DNA of 55,679 bases from JBLIRR01 sp049472395. GTDB lineage: Bacteria > SZUA-182 > DTGQ01 > JBLIRR01. The stretch spans positions 1 to 55,679 of the forward strand of contig JBLIRR010000040.1 of the NCBI GenBank assembly GCA_049472395.1. Reading direction: 5' to 3'. The notes below the pieces were generated by a model that saw only the letters and a list, made by a program, of their open reading frames with translations, was not told where the DNA came from and ran no database searches. The position numbers were made by a program, and so were the translations under genes. Shown piece by piece: positions 8,701 to 16,096 of the stretch (positions are counted from its first letter, which is position 1; every line of letters begins with the position of its first letter).

Positions 8701-9593
8701 TGAAGTATCTGGATATTAAGGATTTTTGTATTCTCGCCTTTGGAAAACTTGGAGGAAACGAGCTTAATTATAGTTCTGATATTGATCTCATTGGAATTTA
8801 TAATGACTCCTCCCTTGAGGGAACGTATGACATGAGCAAATATCGATCATTAAAAGAGCTTTATACTTATATAATGGAACAGGTATGCACAGATCTTTCT
8901 CTCCATACGGAGGAGGGTTCCATGTATAGGGTTGATTTGCGCCTGCGCCCCTATGGAAAAGCAGGAGAGCTTGTCTCCTCACTTTCGGCGTTGACGGCGT
9001 ATTATCGATATGAGGCATCATTATGGGAAATTCAAGCTGCCCTGAAATTAAGGCCCATCGCTGGAAATCAGGCTTTAGGTAATGAGTTTCTCTCTGCTAT
9101 TCACCCTATTTATAACACCCAGCGCTCTCATTTCGATATTGCGGAGACAATTGAAAAACTCCGGCAGCGAGTAACCAGGCAGCAGGTGAAAAACCGCTGT
9201 AATGTTATCGATGTAAAAAATGGGAGAGGAGGCATACGGGATATTGAGTTCTTGACGCAAGGATTACAACTGCTTTTTATTCCGCGCTATCCTTGCCTTA
9301 TGAATACTAATACCCTCCGTGCTCTTGACCTTTTACGAGATGCAGAATGTCTTCCTGAAGAAAAAGCATCGCACCTAAAAGAGGACTATATTTTTTTGAG
9401 GAAAGTTGAGCATTACTTACAAATTCTTGAAGATCGCCAGATTCATACTCTTCCTCAGAATAGCCGGGAGCTTATTGCCTTAACGAAACGTGTACTTGGC
9501 GTGAAAGCAACCATCGAGCAGTTTATGAAAAAGCTGAATGAGTGTTTTCGTCGCACACAAACTATCTATGAGACGTATCTTTTAAAGAAATAA
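5787..9593 (+). CDS. glnE: Glutamine synthetase adenylyltransferase/deadenylylase with ACT-like N-terminal extension
   Basis: The 1268-residue protein contains the two nucleotidyltransferase halves of GlnE. The first is FGLGKLGGAALGYASDIELL at about 472-491 with RLRPYGVSG after it. The second is AFGKLGGNELNYSSDIDLIG at about 984-1003 with RLRPYGKAG. Each is followed by a helical domain containing a DIE(Y/F) motif. GlnE adds or removes AMP on glutamine synthetase according to nitrogen status, in partnership with PII proteins. The enterobacterial enzyme is about 950 residues. Here an extra 300 or so N-terminal residues include SEFSLITGILAASGF and TPAFLYALSNALSLCKIDIEHVHI-type stretches that resemble ACT domains, suggesting direct sensing of an amino acid. 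The start at 5787 has no clear ribosome-binding site, so ATG at 5808 is an alternative. Confidence 0.9.
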   Translation: MKEHEKVMKPSYEKLHQAFPQIDEVFLKNHLASLPDRYFESFDEKELYTHIAVLSALSPQHPIEVLIHSLDNGSIECTVCAFDYPSEFSLITGILAASGFSIIAGDIFTYAKSVSPVIPFRRTRRKLSLTQGTLSVARRRRIIDYFKGRIHSPLSLEKWSVQFKEKLESVVLLLEQNNDRAQREAKQKVNEMVAQRLLELNLDEHSSLYPVHMEIDNKNKYFTRLKVLSQDTPAFLYALSNALSLCKIDIEHVHIQTISGRIEDILDVVSSNGKKITHPDKLNQITLSVLLTKQFTYFLGRAPDSYAALCRFEYLVEELLKLPERKRWLESLSDPYTLQSLAKLLGVSDFLWEDFIRLNYENLLPMLTPHLESKLLSLPQEKLSGALARIVYGPGSFEEKQRQLNEFKDREIFLVDLDYILKRIDFHAFSEKLTYLAEHIVNSSVHLVYQKLKDHYGEPKTVGRLKAQYALFGLGKLGGAALGYASDIELLFIYNDNGYTDGEESIENSEFFHLLAKETAQAIHAKREGIFHIDLRLRPYGVSGPLSSSLETFCYYYGPGGPAHSYERLALVRLRAVGGDKDLGARVERLRDNFIYNVKNINLQEIRELREKQFTEKTKGGKVNAKFSPGALVDIEYDVQILQIIHGATIPELKTPRIHEALNALSGADVLSPEETHQLTAAYDFLRCLINGLRMLRGSAKDLFLPPPHSIEFRHLARRMGYEKKHSLNPSQQLHVDFETHTAVVRAFVERHFGRDSLPGPATGSVIDIIISESIPAELQKKILSDIGFNNIERAALNLRKLAGKGNRRDTFAKLAILACDILSNKPDPDMALNNWERFVSSLPLHEVDYAQLLSQPVRLEILLSMFSGSQFLSDTLIRYPEFFTWVTTPKNLHRLPDRENFDHELRVNEKLYEDHHEWLNYIRRFRRREILRIGARDIWLDAPLEEIMLDISFLAQALVQVVLHNVWKRVLKYLDIKDFCILAFGKLGGNELNYSSDIDLIGIYNDSSLEGTYDMSKYRSLKELYTYIMEQVCTDLSLHTEEGSMYRVDLRLRPYGKAGELVSSLSALTAYYRYEASLWEIQAALKLRPIAGNQALGNEFLSAIHPIYNTQRSHFDIAETIEKLRQRVTRQQVKNRCNVIDVKNGRGGIRDIEFLTQGLQLLFIPRYPCLMNTNTLRALDLLRDAECLPEEKASHLKEDYIFLRKVEHYLQILEDRQIHTLPQNSRELIALTKRVLGVKATIEQFMKKLNECFRRTQTIYETYLLKK

Positions 9594-9600
9594 AAATAGC

Positions 9601-9900
9601 TTAAAAGGGTAAATCCTTTTCCTTATTTGATTTACTTTTTCTGAAATTCTTTACTTTTTCTATTGTTTCATCAATTTCATCATCATCAAATTCATCATCA
9701 AATTCATCATCAAACTCATCCTCGTAATTCGGATTCAATACTCTCATTGCATTAAAGAATATGCCCATTGATTCGCACAGTAACTTGATAATTTCAGCTT
9801 GCTTTTTCTTCTGGTCCAATTCCTTATACTTTGATAATTCTCTCACACTTTTTTCAATTTCTTTTGCTAATGAATTAAGAGCAGTTAATATTTCTTCCAT
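9601..9900 (-). CDS. Small acidic coiled-coil protein with a tandem DEF repeat
   Basis: I do not recognise this protein. The frame opens at 9909, but the first ATG directly touches the AGGAGGG ribosome-binding site. The ATG at 9900, which gives 99 residues, is better spaced. The first half is a charged helix likely to form a coiled coil (KEIEKSVRELSKYKELDQKKKQ). The second half holds a three-fold acidic repeat (DEFDDEFDDEFDDDEIDE, encoded by a 12-bp repeated unit) and ends basic (NFRKSKSNKEKDLPF). It converges with glnE, 7 bases from its stop, and lies downstream of tamB. No signal peptide or membrane segment is visible. Confidence 0.55.
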   Translation of the reverse strand: MEEILTALNSLAKEIEKSVRELSKYKELDQKKKQAEIIKLLCESMGIFFNAMRVLNPNYEDEFDDEFDDEFDDDEIDETIEKVKNFRKSKSNKEKDLPF

Positions 9901-9974
9901 TGGTATCATCCCTCCTTTTAAATTGATAAATTAATTAAAATCTTTTATACTATACTATGAGAGATTTAGCAAAT

Positions 9975-12900
9975 CTAAAAATCCTTTTTCCAGATAAGGT
10001 CGATCCCGGAACGGTCATCTGCCCGGATTTCCGTTTCAAGAGTCAGGTTGCTGTAAAGATAATATTCAACAGTGAGCATCTCTGACTTTTGTTGCCCTAA
10101 TTCTCTGCTATATGCAACATACACATCACGGGCCAAGTATTTCCCGATCTCCAAGCTTGGCGTGCCTTGCTTTGATGCCCTTATCTGAATTGTATCCACT
10201 GAAAATTTTTCCCCAAATATGCCCATCACTTGCATTGCTACAATCCTTCCCACAAGAGCGAATGCCTGGGCCTGAAGATTCGCAGATTCTCTTTGACTCA
10301 AATCTTCCGTAGCCCGACCGAAGATCAGATATGAGATAATATCATTCTGGGGCATGGAGGGATCACTCTGGAGCGTTACCACAGGGGCATTTTTCGTACC
10401 AGTGATAATAATAAAAATATTTACTCCTCCGACCCGGTACACTGTGCGCATATCAATTTGCGGATTAATTACTGTAAGGCCCTGAAAGGTGAGAACGGCT
10501 TTCTGAACCTCAAATTCTTTATTGTAGAAGGTATAATAACCTCGCACACTTTGAATATCCCCTAATACACGAGGATTATTCTCCTTGGCTTTTAAAATGT
10601 GAATATCCCCTTTAAGCTCAATATTCGCTTGATCATGAATAATCCATAAATTCCGGGGTATATGTACATGCGTGTCAATGATCACATTTTTCATGAAAAA
10701 GCCAGGTTTTTTCTCAATGAAATCAGGCTTTTTCCCTCTTTCTTTTACCATCACAACCTCAGGATTTATCCTGTTACTACCTATAAAATCACTTATTTTT
10801 ACTTTTACCGAAGGGAGGGTGACTGATCCTGAAAGGTTGATGTCAGAGAGCGTTCCTTGAGCTTTCATCTCTCCGTCACACACAAAATGAGAATCAGAAG
10901 AGTAGAGGATTTTCCATTGTTCCATGTTGAGGGTTGCAATAAATTGATCAAGGGAAAATTGGGACAATTCAATAGTGGTAGATAATAATGCAGACCCTGA
11001 AGTACCAAGAATTTTTATCCCATCAATAATGATACGCTCGTGAGTGCCCTGGATGCGAGCCTCTTGTAGCGTAAAAATTTGAGAAAGCGGCATAATCTGA
11101 AATGAGGTATTCACAAAGTCTAGCTCAGTATCAAAATGCGGCTCGCCAAGGCTGCCGGATATCTGTCCCTTCCCCGAGAGAGTTCCCTGAACCATTGTAA
11201 TGCTCGGCAATAATGAAGGAATAAAGCCAAGATCAAGCTGATCTATCCGTATATCCACGAAAAATCCTTGCAGAGAAAAGCGATCCTGAACCTTCTGGAA
11301 TGCAAGATCGATGGGGAGCTTTCCGGAAAGATGTAGTGTCTTTCTTCCCTCCTGGGAAAGAGAGGCGATAAGATCTAACTGTTTTTGATCATACGAGATG
11401 TCATGACGAAATTCATCGAATTTGAACTGGCCTGCGATCCCGTTTTTTATTACAGCGTAGCCCTTCATTAACGGAGCATTAAATGAACCGCTCACCTTCA
11501 AGTCAGCATCTAAGACACCCCCAAAAGGTATGGATTGTGCAGCCACATTATGTAACTGGTCAAGTGAAACCTCGGAAAGTGTAAGACTTATCTTTTGTGC
11601 CCCTCCCCACTCAATAGCTCCTTGCAGGGAAAAAATGCCTTGCGCTGAGCTGAGAGTACAGGATGAGATGCGCACTCCCTGCTCATCCGTCTCACACCGG
11701 ATGGGTTCTTTATTTTTCCATATAGTAGGGCCAAGGGGAAAGGTGATACTATCAATTCTCGCTATAAGTTGTCTCAAGTTTTGAATTTCAACCGCTCCTC
11801 GCGCATCGATCAGGCTCGTATTCTTACTATTTCCCTTGATACTCCATACAATCTCGTGCTCTTCATCCTTATGGGCTTCTAGGGAGAGGGAATCAAGATA
11901 CGTGTTCTTTTTAAATAAAATGGAGAGGGCGTGAATCGTGCCGGAGAAACCTATGGATTCAAAAGGAGTTATCCCTTTGCATCTCCCATTGAGCATCATC
12001 TCATTGATATGAAAATCCTGAAAGGTTATCTTATTCCCCTGAAGGTTGACATCAAAAAGAGGTTCTTTAAGGCATCCACTGATAGTCCCTTTCCCTGTGA
12101 CTATCCCTTGTAAGGGCAGGTCTTTTTTGAGTAATTTTAAAAGGGCAAGATCTAATTCTTCTAAATCCATGCATAAAGATACTCTCTTTTCATCCTGGAT
12201 ACCGGAATTTGTGCCCTGGCACACCGTGCCATAAGCAGAGAAGCGTAATCCTTCCATCTGCATCTTTCCTTCACTAAGATGAATCATATCAGATCCGTAA
12301 TGTCCCTTGAGAAAGAGATAGTCAGGATAAATATCCCCAATACGGGAAGGGAATAACTCAATTGAGCCTGAGGCCTCAAAATCCTCGGTGATCCTCTTTC
12401 CTAAGACCCCCTTCATTTTCACCTGTCCCGCGAGGTTCGAGGAAGGAAACTCTTTTATCTTTAAGCCTTTAAGATCAAGCTGTTGAAATGTAACTGAAAA
12501 TTCGTAAGGAAATGGCGCCTCCACATCGATCTCTCCCTCTGCCCTTACCATCCCAAATGGTGTGTGAAGTGCTATCTTGTTCATTGTCAGATTTTCCTTC
12601 TCAAATTGCCCCTGTAAGGACACCGCTTCAATCTGCCTTTCATACAGGGTAAAGGAAGTGGTATGTAAAGTGAAATCCGTTGACATCTCCTTTGGCCTAA
12701 TGCCCATTCCCGAAATTTGGGCATTAAGATCTATCGTGTGAGAAGAAGAACCGTTAAGGGATGAGGGTATCCACCGGGACAGGGGAAACCGGTTTAATTC
12801 AGCACGAAGGCGATAATGAGGTGTGCTTGGATCATCAAGGTTTATAGTCCCTTTTATATTAATTGTGCTTTCCTGTTGGTCAAAAGCATATGAGAGAAGA

Positions 12901-13832
12901 AGGCTGCAGGCAAGGTCGGAAAGCTTTCCCTGTGCTTTTGCTTCCCCTTTAAGAGTGTGTAATTCAGACAATGCAGACGGCAAAAAACCACGGCCCACAA
13001 TGTTTCGGACCTCATCCAAAGAAAGAGCAAAGGATGAATGATGAATATCAATAGAGGGTTCCTGGGCTAATTTTATCTTGCCGCTCAATGAAAGGGCCGA
13101 TGCTCCAGTATTAATCTCCACATTGTTTATGTTCAACACATCTTTTTGTTGGGCCAGTTGTCCCTTGATATACAGTGTACCTATAGGATACGGTGAGAGA
13201 GAGAAGGAAAGTGTCTTTATATCTGCATTCCACCATAATTTTTCAAAATATGTGGATAATCGAAGGGTACATTCAGTCTCAATAGAGCCAATGGTCATTA
13301 TGTGTGGGGATTCTTTCTGAAAATGATCCGTAAAAATAACCGTACTATCCATGACAGTGAGCTTTTCAAGGAGAATTGCAGAAAAGAATATTTCCTTCTG
13401 TGGAGCGGGCATGGCGGTGGGAGAGGGGGGAGGGAAGGGGGGCAGCACAAACGACCCCTCCTTTGTTCTGATTATTGAGATATGAAGACCTGCGCATACA
13501 ATATGGGGAAGGGCAAGTGTGCCCTTTATAAGATCAGGGAAGTGAAGCTTTATTTTAAGCGTCTCACATTTTATGGAGTCATCTTCTTTACCCTCACACT
13601 TGATTACTATTCCTCTCACGGTCATCCCCGAAAAAAGCCCTCCCTCAATCTCCTTATAGAAAAGCTGAATCTTGCCCCTTTTTTCTATCTGCCCATGGAC
13701 AGTCTGGCTCAACCAGTTGCGGAAATAGGCAGTACGAGTAAAAAATATGAGGATAGCCAGAAGAAAGATAAAAAAGAGTGCGCTATAGCTTATAAAAAGA
13801 GCTGCCTTACGTATGAAATCTTTTATGTTCAT
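9975..13832 (-). CDS. tamB: TamB-like translocation/assembly module protein (DUF490)
   Basis: The 1285-residue protein has a single N-terminal membrane anchor (about residues 12-32, ALFISYSALFFIFLLAILIFF). A long series of beta-rich repeats follows, typical of AsmA/TamB bridge proteins. The last 250 or so residues form the DUF490 domain (IVDIRMDxR-like QIDMRTVYRVGG, then DIISYLIFGRATEDLSQRES, and a C-terminal FWKKDF-like end). TamB spans the periplasm with TamA and is implicated in outer-membrane protein insertion and phospholipid transport. The gene lies 31 bases downstream of tamA on the same strand, so the pair forms an operon. The length is close to E. coli TamB. Confidence 0.9.
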   Translation of the reverse strand: MNIKDFIRKAALFISYSALFFIFLLAILIFFTRTAYFRNWLSQTVHGQIEKRGKIQLFYKEIEGGLFSGMTVRGIVIKCEGKEDDSIKCETLKIKLHFPDLIKGTLALPHIVCAGLHISIIRTKEGSFVLPPFPPPSPTAMPAPQKEIFFSAILLEKLTVMDSTVIFTDHFQKESPHIMTIGSIETECTLRLSTYFEKLWWNADIKTLSFSLSPYPIGTLYIKGQLAQQKDVLNINNVEINTGASALSLSGKIKLAQEPSIDIHHSSFALSLDEVRNIVGRGFLPSALSELHTLKGEAKAQGKLSDLACSLLLSYAFDQQESTINIKGTINLDDPSTPHYRLRAELNRFPLSRWIPSSLNGSSSHTIDLNAQISGMGIRPKEMSTDFTLHTTSFTLYERQIEAVSLQGQFEKENLTMNKIALHTPFGMVRAEGEIDVEAPFPYEFSVTFQQLDLKGLKIKEFPSSNLAGQVKMKGVLGKRITEDFEASGSIELFPSRIGDIYPDYLFLKGHYGSDMIHLSEGKMQMEGLRFSAYGTVCQGTNSGIQDEKRVSLCMDLEELDLALLKLLKKDLPLQGIVTGKGTISGCLKEPLFDVNLQGNKITFQDFHINEMMLNGRCKGITPFESIGFSGTIHALSILFKKNTYLDSLSLEAHKDEEHEIVWSIKGNSKNTSLIDARGAVEIQNLRQLIARIDSITFPLGPTIWKNKEPIRCETDEQGVRISSCTLSSAQGIFSLQGAIEWGGAQKISLTLSEVSLDQLHNVAAQSIPFGGVLDADLKVSGSFNAPLMKGYAVIKNGIAGQFKFDEFRHDISYDQKQLDLIASLSQEGRKTLHLSGKLPIDLAFQKVQDRFSLQGFFVDIRIDQLDLGFIPSLLPSITMVQGTLSGKGQISGSLGEPHFDTELDFVNTSFQIMPLSQIFTLQEARIQGTHERIIIDGIKILGTSGSALLSTTIELSQFSLDQFIATLNMEQWKILYSSDSHFVCDGEMKAQGTLSDINLSGSVTLPSVKVKISDFIGSNRINPEVVMVKERGKKPDFIEKKPGFFMKNVIIDTHVHIPRNLWIIHDQANIELKGDIHILKAKENNPRVLGDIQSVRGYYTFYNKEFEVQKAVLTFQGLTVINPQIDMRTVYRVGGVNIFIIITGTKNAPVVTLQSDPSMPQNDIISYLIFGRATEDLSQRESANLQAQAFALVGRIVAMQVMGIFGEKFSVDTIQIRASKQGTPSLEIGKYLARDVYVAYSRELGQQKSEMLTVEYYLYSNLTLETEIRADDRSGIDLIWKKDF

Positions 13833-13863
13833 TGTATCTTACTTTAAAATCACCATTATATTC

Positions 13864-15720
13864 TTAAAATGCATGACCGATACTAAAATGGACCTGATAC
13901 CGTGACTCCTCTTCATCTTCCGGATTGAGGATATAGCCGATATCAAGCCGTATTGGCCCAATAACAGTGTTATACCGAAGCCCTCCTCCTGACGCATACC
14001 GAAGCTCTTCCCACTCGAACTGCCAGGAATTAAGAGACACATTCCCAAAATCAAAAAACAGAACTCCCCATAACTTATTAATCAAGGGAACACGCACCTC
14101 TGCGCTTCCCTCTATGAGAGAATTCCCTCCAATCGGCTCTCCTGAGTCATCAAGAGGACCCAGCTTTTGATATCCATATCCCCGCACACTGTAAGTGCCG
14201 CCTGCAAAAAAGCGTTTAAATAGCGGAATAGCCTTTTGGTTCACGCCAAATGGTGAAATTGTGCCGGCCAACAGACGGTAGGCAAGTATCGGACCACCCA
14301 GTATCTGATAATAATGCTTGAATTCTGCTGATGCTTTAATATATGAGATTTCAGAGCCGATGACCTTAAATGAGGGCTCGAAAAAAATACTCGCGATAAA
14401 ACCTTCTGTCGGATTAAGTGGTGAATCAGTCGTATCGTAATTACCCCCTGTCTGAAAAGAGGAAAGGATATACTCTTTTTCTTGCAAGTAATTTAATTCC
14501 TCCTGAGTAGTCTCTGAAAGACCGTAAATCTTGTTAATATCGAGCAGGTGAGCCCAAAACAGAGACAGATGGGGTTTATACTTTTTATTGATTTTATTTT
14601 CAAGCGTAAACGTAGTGCTTTCAAAGGAGGCAAAAGTCTCTTTTTGTCGTGAAAGCGAACTTATAAAAGCTGATGAAGGACCTATGAAATAAGGGTGCTT
14701 AAAGATCAATGCCTCGTGCTCGATTAAGGATGAAAGACGAAACAATAAAGAAAGCTCATTCGCCCCGCCTAAAAAATTCCTGTAAATCCCTGCAAAGCGC
14801 ACGCGTATGTTATCCTCAGAACCATATCCTATACCCGTTTCCACAGTATAAGGCTTTCGCTCCTGAACATATAAATTGATATTCACAGGGCCCTTTCCGT
14901 CATGCAACTTTTCAGGTTCAAGAAGCACGGAGCGAAAAAGGTTGAGCCTGTAAATCTGCGTCTGGCTTTGCACGACTTGGGCCATGGAGAATGTCTCCCC
15001 TTCAATGAAGGCTATCTCCTCTGAAATAATTTTTAATGGGACCTTGTCATTTCCATAAATATGCAATGTGCCAAAGCGGGTAAAGGGCCCAAGATCAACA
15101 GAAAAGTGCACATCAGCTTCATATTCCGTTTCATAGATAAACACATTCCCCGATAATCTGGCCCGGGGGTACCCTGAATTTGCCAAATGTTCAAGAATTT
15201 TGGTTTTCGCATCTTCATACTGAGCAACCTTAAAGATAGTACCCTCTTCAAGAGGGATGATGCCCCGAAAGAGTGGCTCCCACTCCTGAGCCTTACCATT
15301 TTTAATAGCAAAAACAATATGTTTTATCATAATGGGTCTTCCCTCGTAGATAGTGAATATAATGGTGACCGCATTCTCTTTTTTTAACACCTTGGTATCT
15401 ATGTTTGCGGCATAAAATCCATTTTTCTGATAAAGGGCCTGCACATTTTTGATCCCCTCCTGCAATTTACTCTCTGTAAACTCCGGGGGGGCTTTCCAAA
15501 ATTTCCAAAGGCTGGGCGGCTGAAGATAAGGAAGGTTTTGCTTTATCGTTTTTTTTGAGATTTTTTTTGCCCCGACTATTCGTAGCTGCCGCACGAAATT
15601 TTTTCTCTCTTGCTTTTCGGCGCACACCATATCAGCGAAAAGCAAAAACTTAAGGAATAAAAGAATAAGAGCGCTTGCAGCTAAAATCCTACACAATCTT
15701 AAGCTTTTTGTGTTCGGCAT
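13864..15720 (-). CDS. tamA: TamA/BamA-family outer membrane protein
   Basis: The 618-residue protein has a signal peptide (hydrophobic 12-34), about three POTRA domains (about 40-290; for example VRQLRIVGAKKISKKTIKQN and FTRFGTLHIYGNDKVP) and a C-terminal 16-strand barrel. The barrel contains the family hallmark GTYSVRGYGYQKLGP, with the VRGY loop, and the chain ends in phenylalanine (VHFSIGHAF), as outer-membrane proteins do. The length and the adjacent tamB favour TamA over BamA. The 375 bases upstream separate it from the divergently transcribed beta-helix gene. Confidence 0.88.
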   Translation of the reverse strand: MPNTKSLRLCRILAASALILLFLKFLLFADMVCAEKQERKNFVRQLRIVGAKKISKKTIKQNLPYLQPPSLWKFWKAPPEFTESKLQEGIKNVQALYQKNGFYAANIDTKVLKKENAVTIIFTIYEGRPIMIKHIVFAIKNGKAQEWEPLFRGIIPLEEGTIFKVAQYEDAKTKILEHLANSGYPRARLSGNVFIYETEYEADVHFSVDLGPFTRFGTLHIYGNDKVPLKIISEEIAFIEGETFSMAQVVQSQTQIYRLNLFRSVLLEPEKLHDGKGPVNINLYVQERKPYTVETGIGYGSEDNIRVRFAGIYRNFLGGANELSLLFRLSSLIEHEALIFKHPYFIGPSSAFISSLSRQKETFASFESTTFTLENKINKKYKPHLSLFWAHLLDINKIYGLSETTQEELNYLQEKEYILSSFQTGGNYDTTDSPLNPTEGFIASIFFEPSFKVIGSEISYIKASAEFKHYYQILGGPILAYRLLAGTISPFGVNQKAIPLFKRFFAGGTYSVRGYGYQKLGPLDDSGEPIGGNSLIEGSAEVRVPLINKLWGVLFFDFGNVSLNSWQFEWEELRYASGGGLRYNTVIGPIRLDIGYILNPEDEEESRYQVHFSIGHAF

Positions 15721-15867
15721 AAGGAATTTAATCTCCTCATCGATACTCTTTTCAATTTACCCCGGCAGTGCTCATTTTGTGCCCATACCATGTGTCTCGT
15801 GGGTTATTCATTAAAGCGTATGCCAGTCCTGAAATATAAGATTCGTTCTTTTGTTTATTAAATTTTT

Positions 15868-15932
15868 CTAATTCTTTTTTAATATTTTTCTAATTTTTTT
15901 TTAATATTCATCTAATATTCATAGAGTAATAT
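15868..15932 (+). promoter_or_regulatory. Tandem 11-bp box array A with -10 (drives the 16097 gene)
   Basis: Five (C/T)TAAT boxes start at 15868, 15879, 15890, 15901 and 15912, each exactly 11 bp from the next. The last, CTAAT at 15912-15916, is followed by 10 bases and a -10-like TAATAT at 15927-15932. There is no -35 hexamer. The layout is that of a PhoB/OmpR-type activator site. The orientation points to the beta-helix gene 160 bases downstream. Confidence 0.65.
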
Positions 15933-16096
15933 TAAATAAAATTAAATGCAATAATTTTTGCTCATCACACAATACTAAAATGAAGGGGGGGAGGGCCTAT
16001 ACGTATTTTATGAAACGCCTTTTTATTCTTTGATAAAAAGGTAATGAGGTTTTGGGAAGTAAAGTATTGACAGCAAAAAAACAATTGGGAGCATTA

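Noticed and set aside
9949..9969. A seventh promoter of the array type upstream of the acidic protein (minus CTAAA, 10 bases, TATAGT)
   Set aside because: The last box and -10 fit, but no further TTAA boxes occur at 11-bp steps behind it, so it is not an array.
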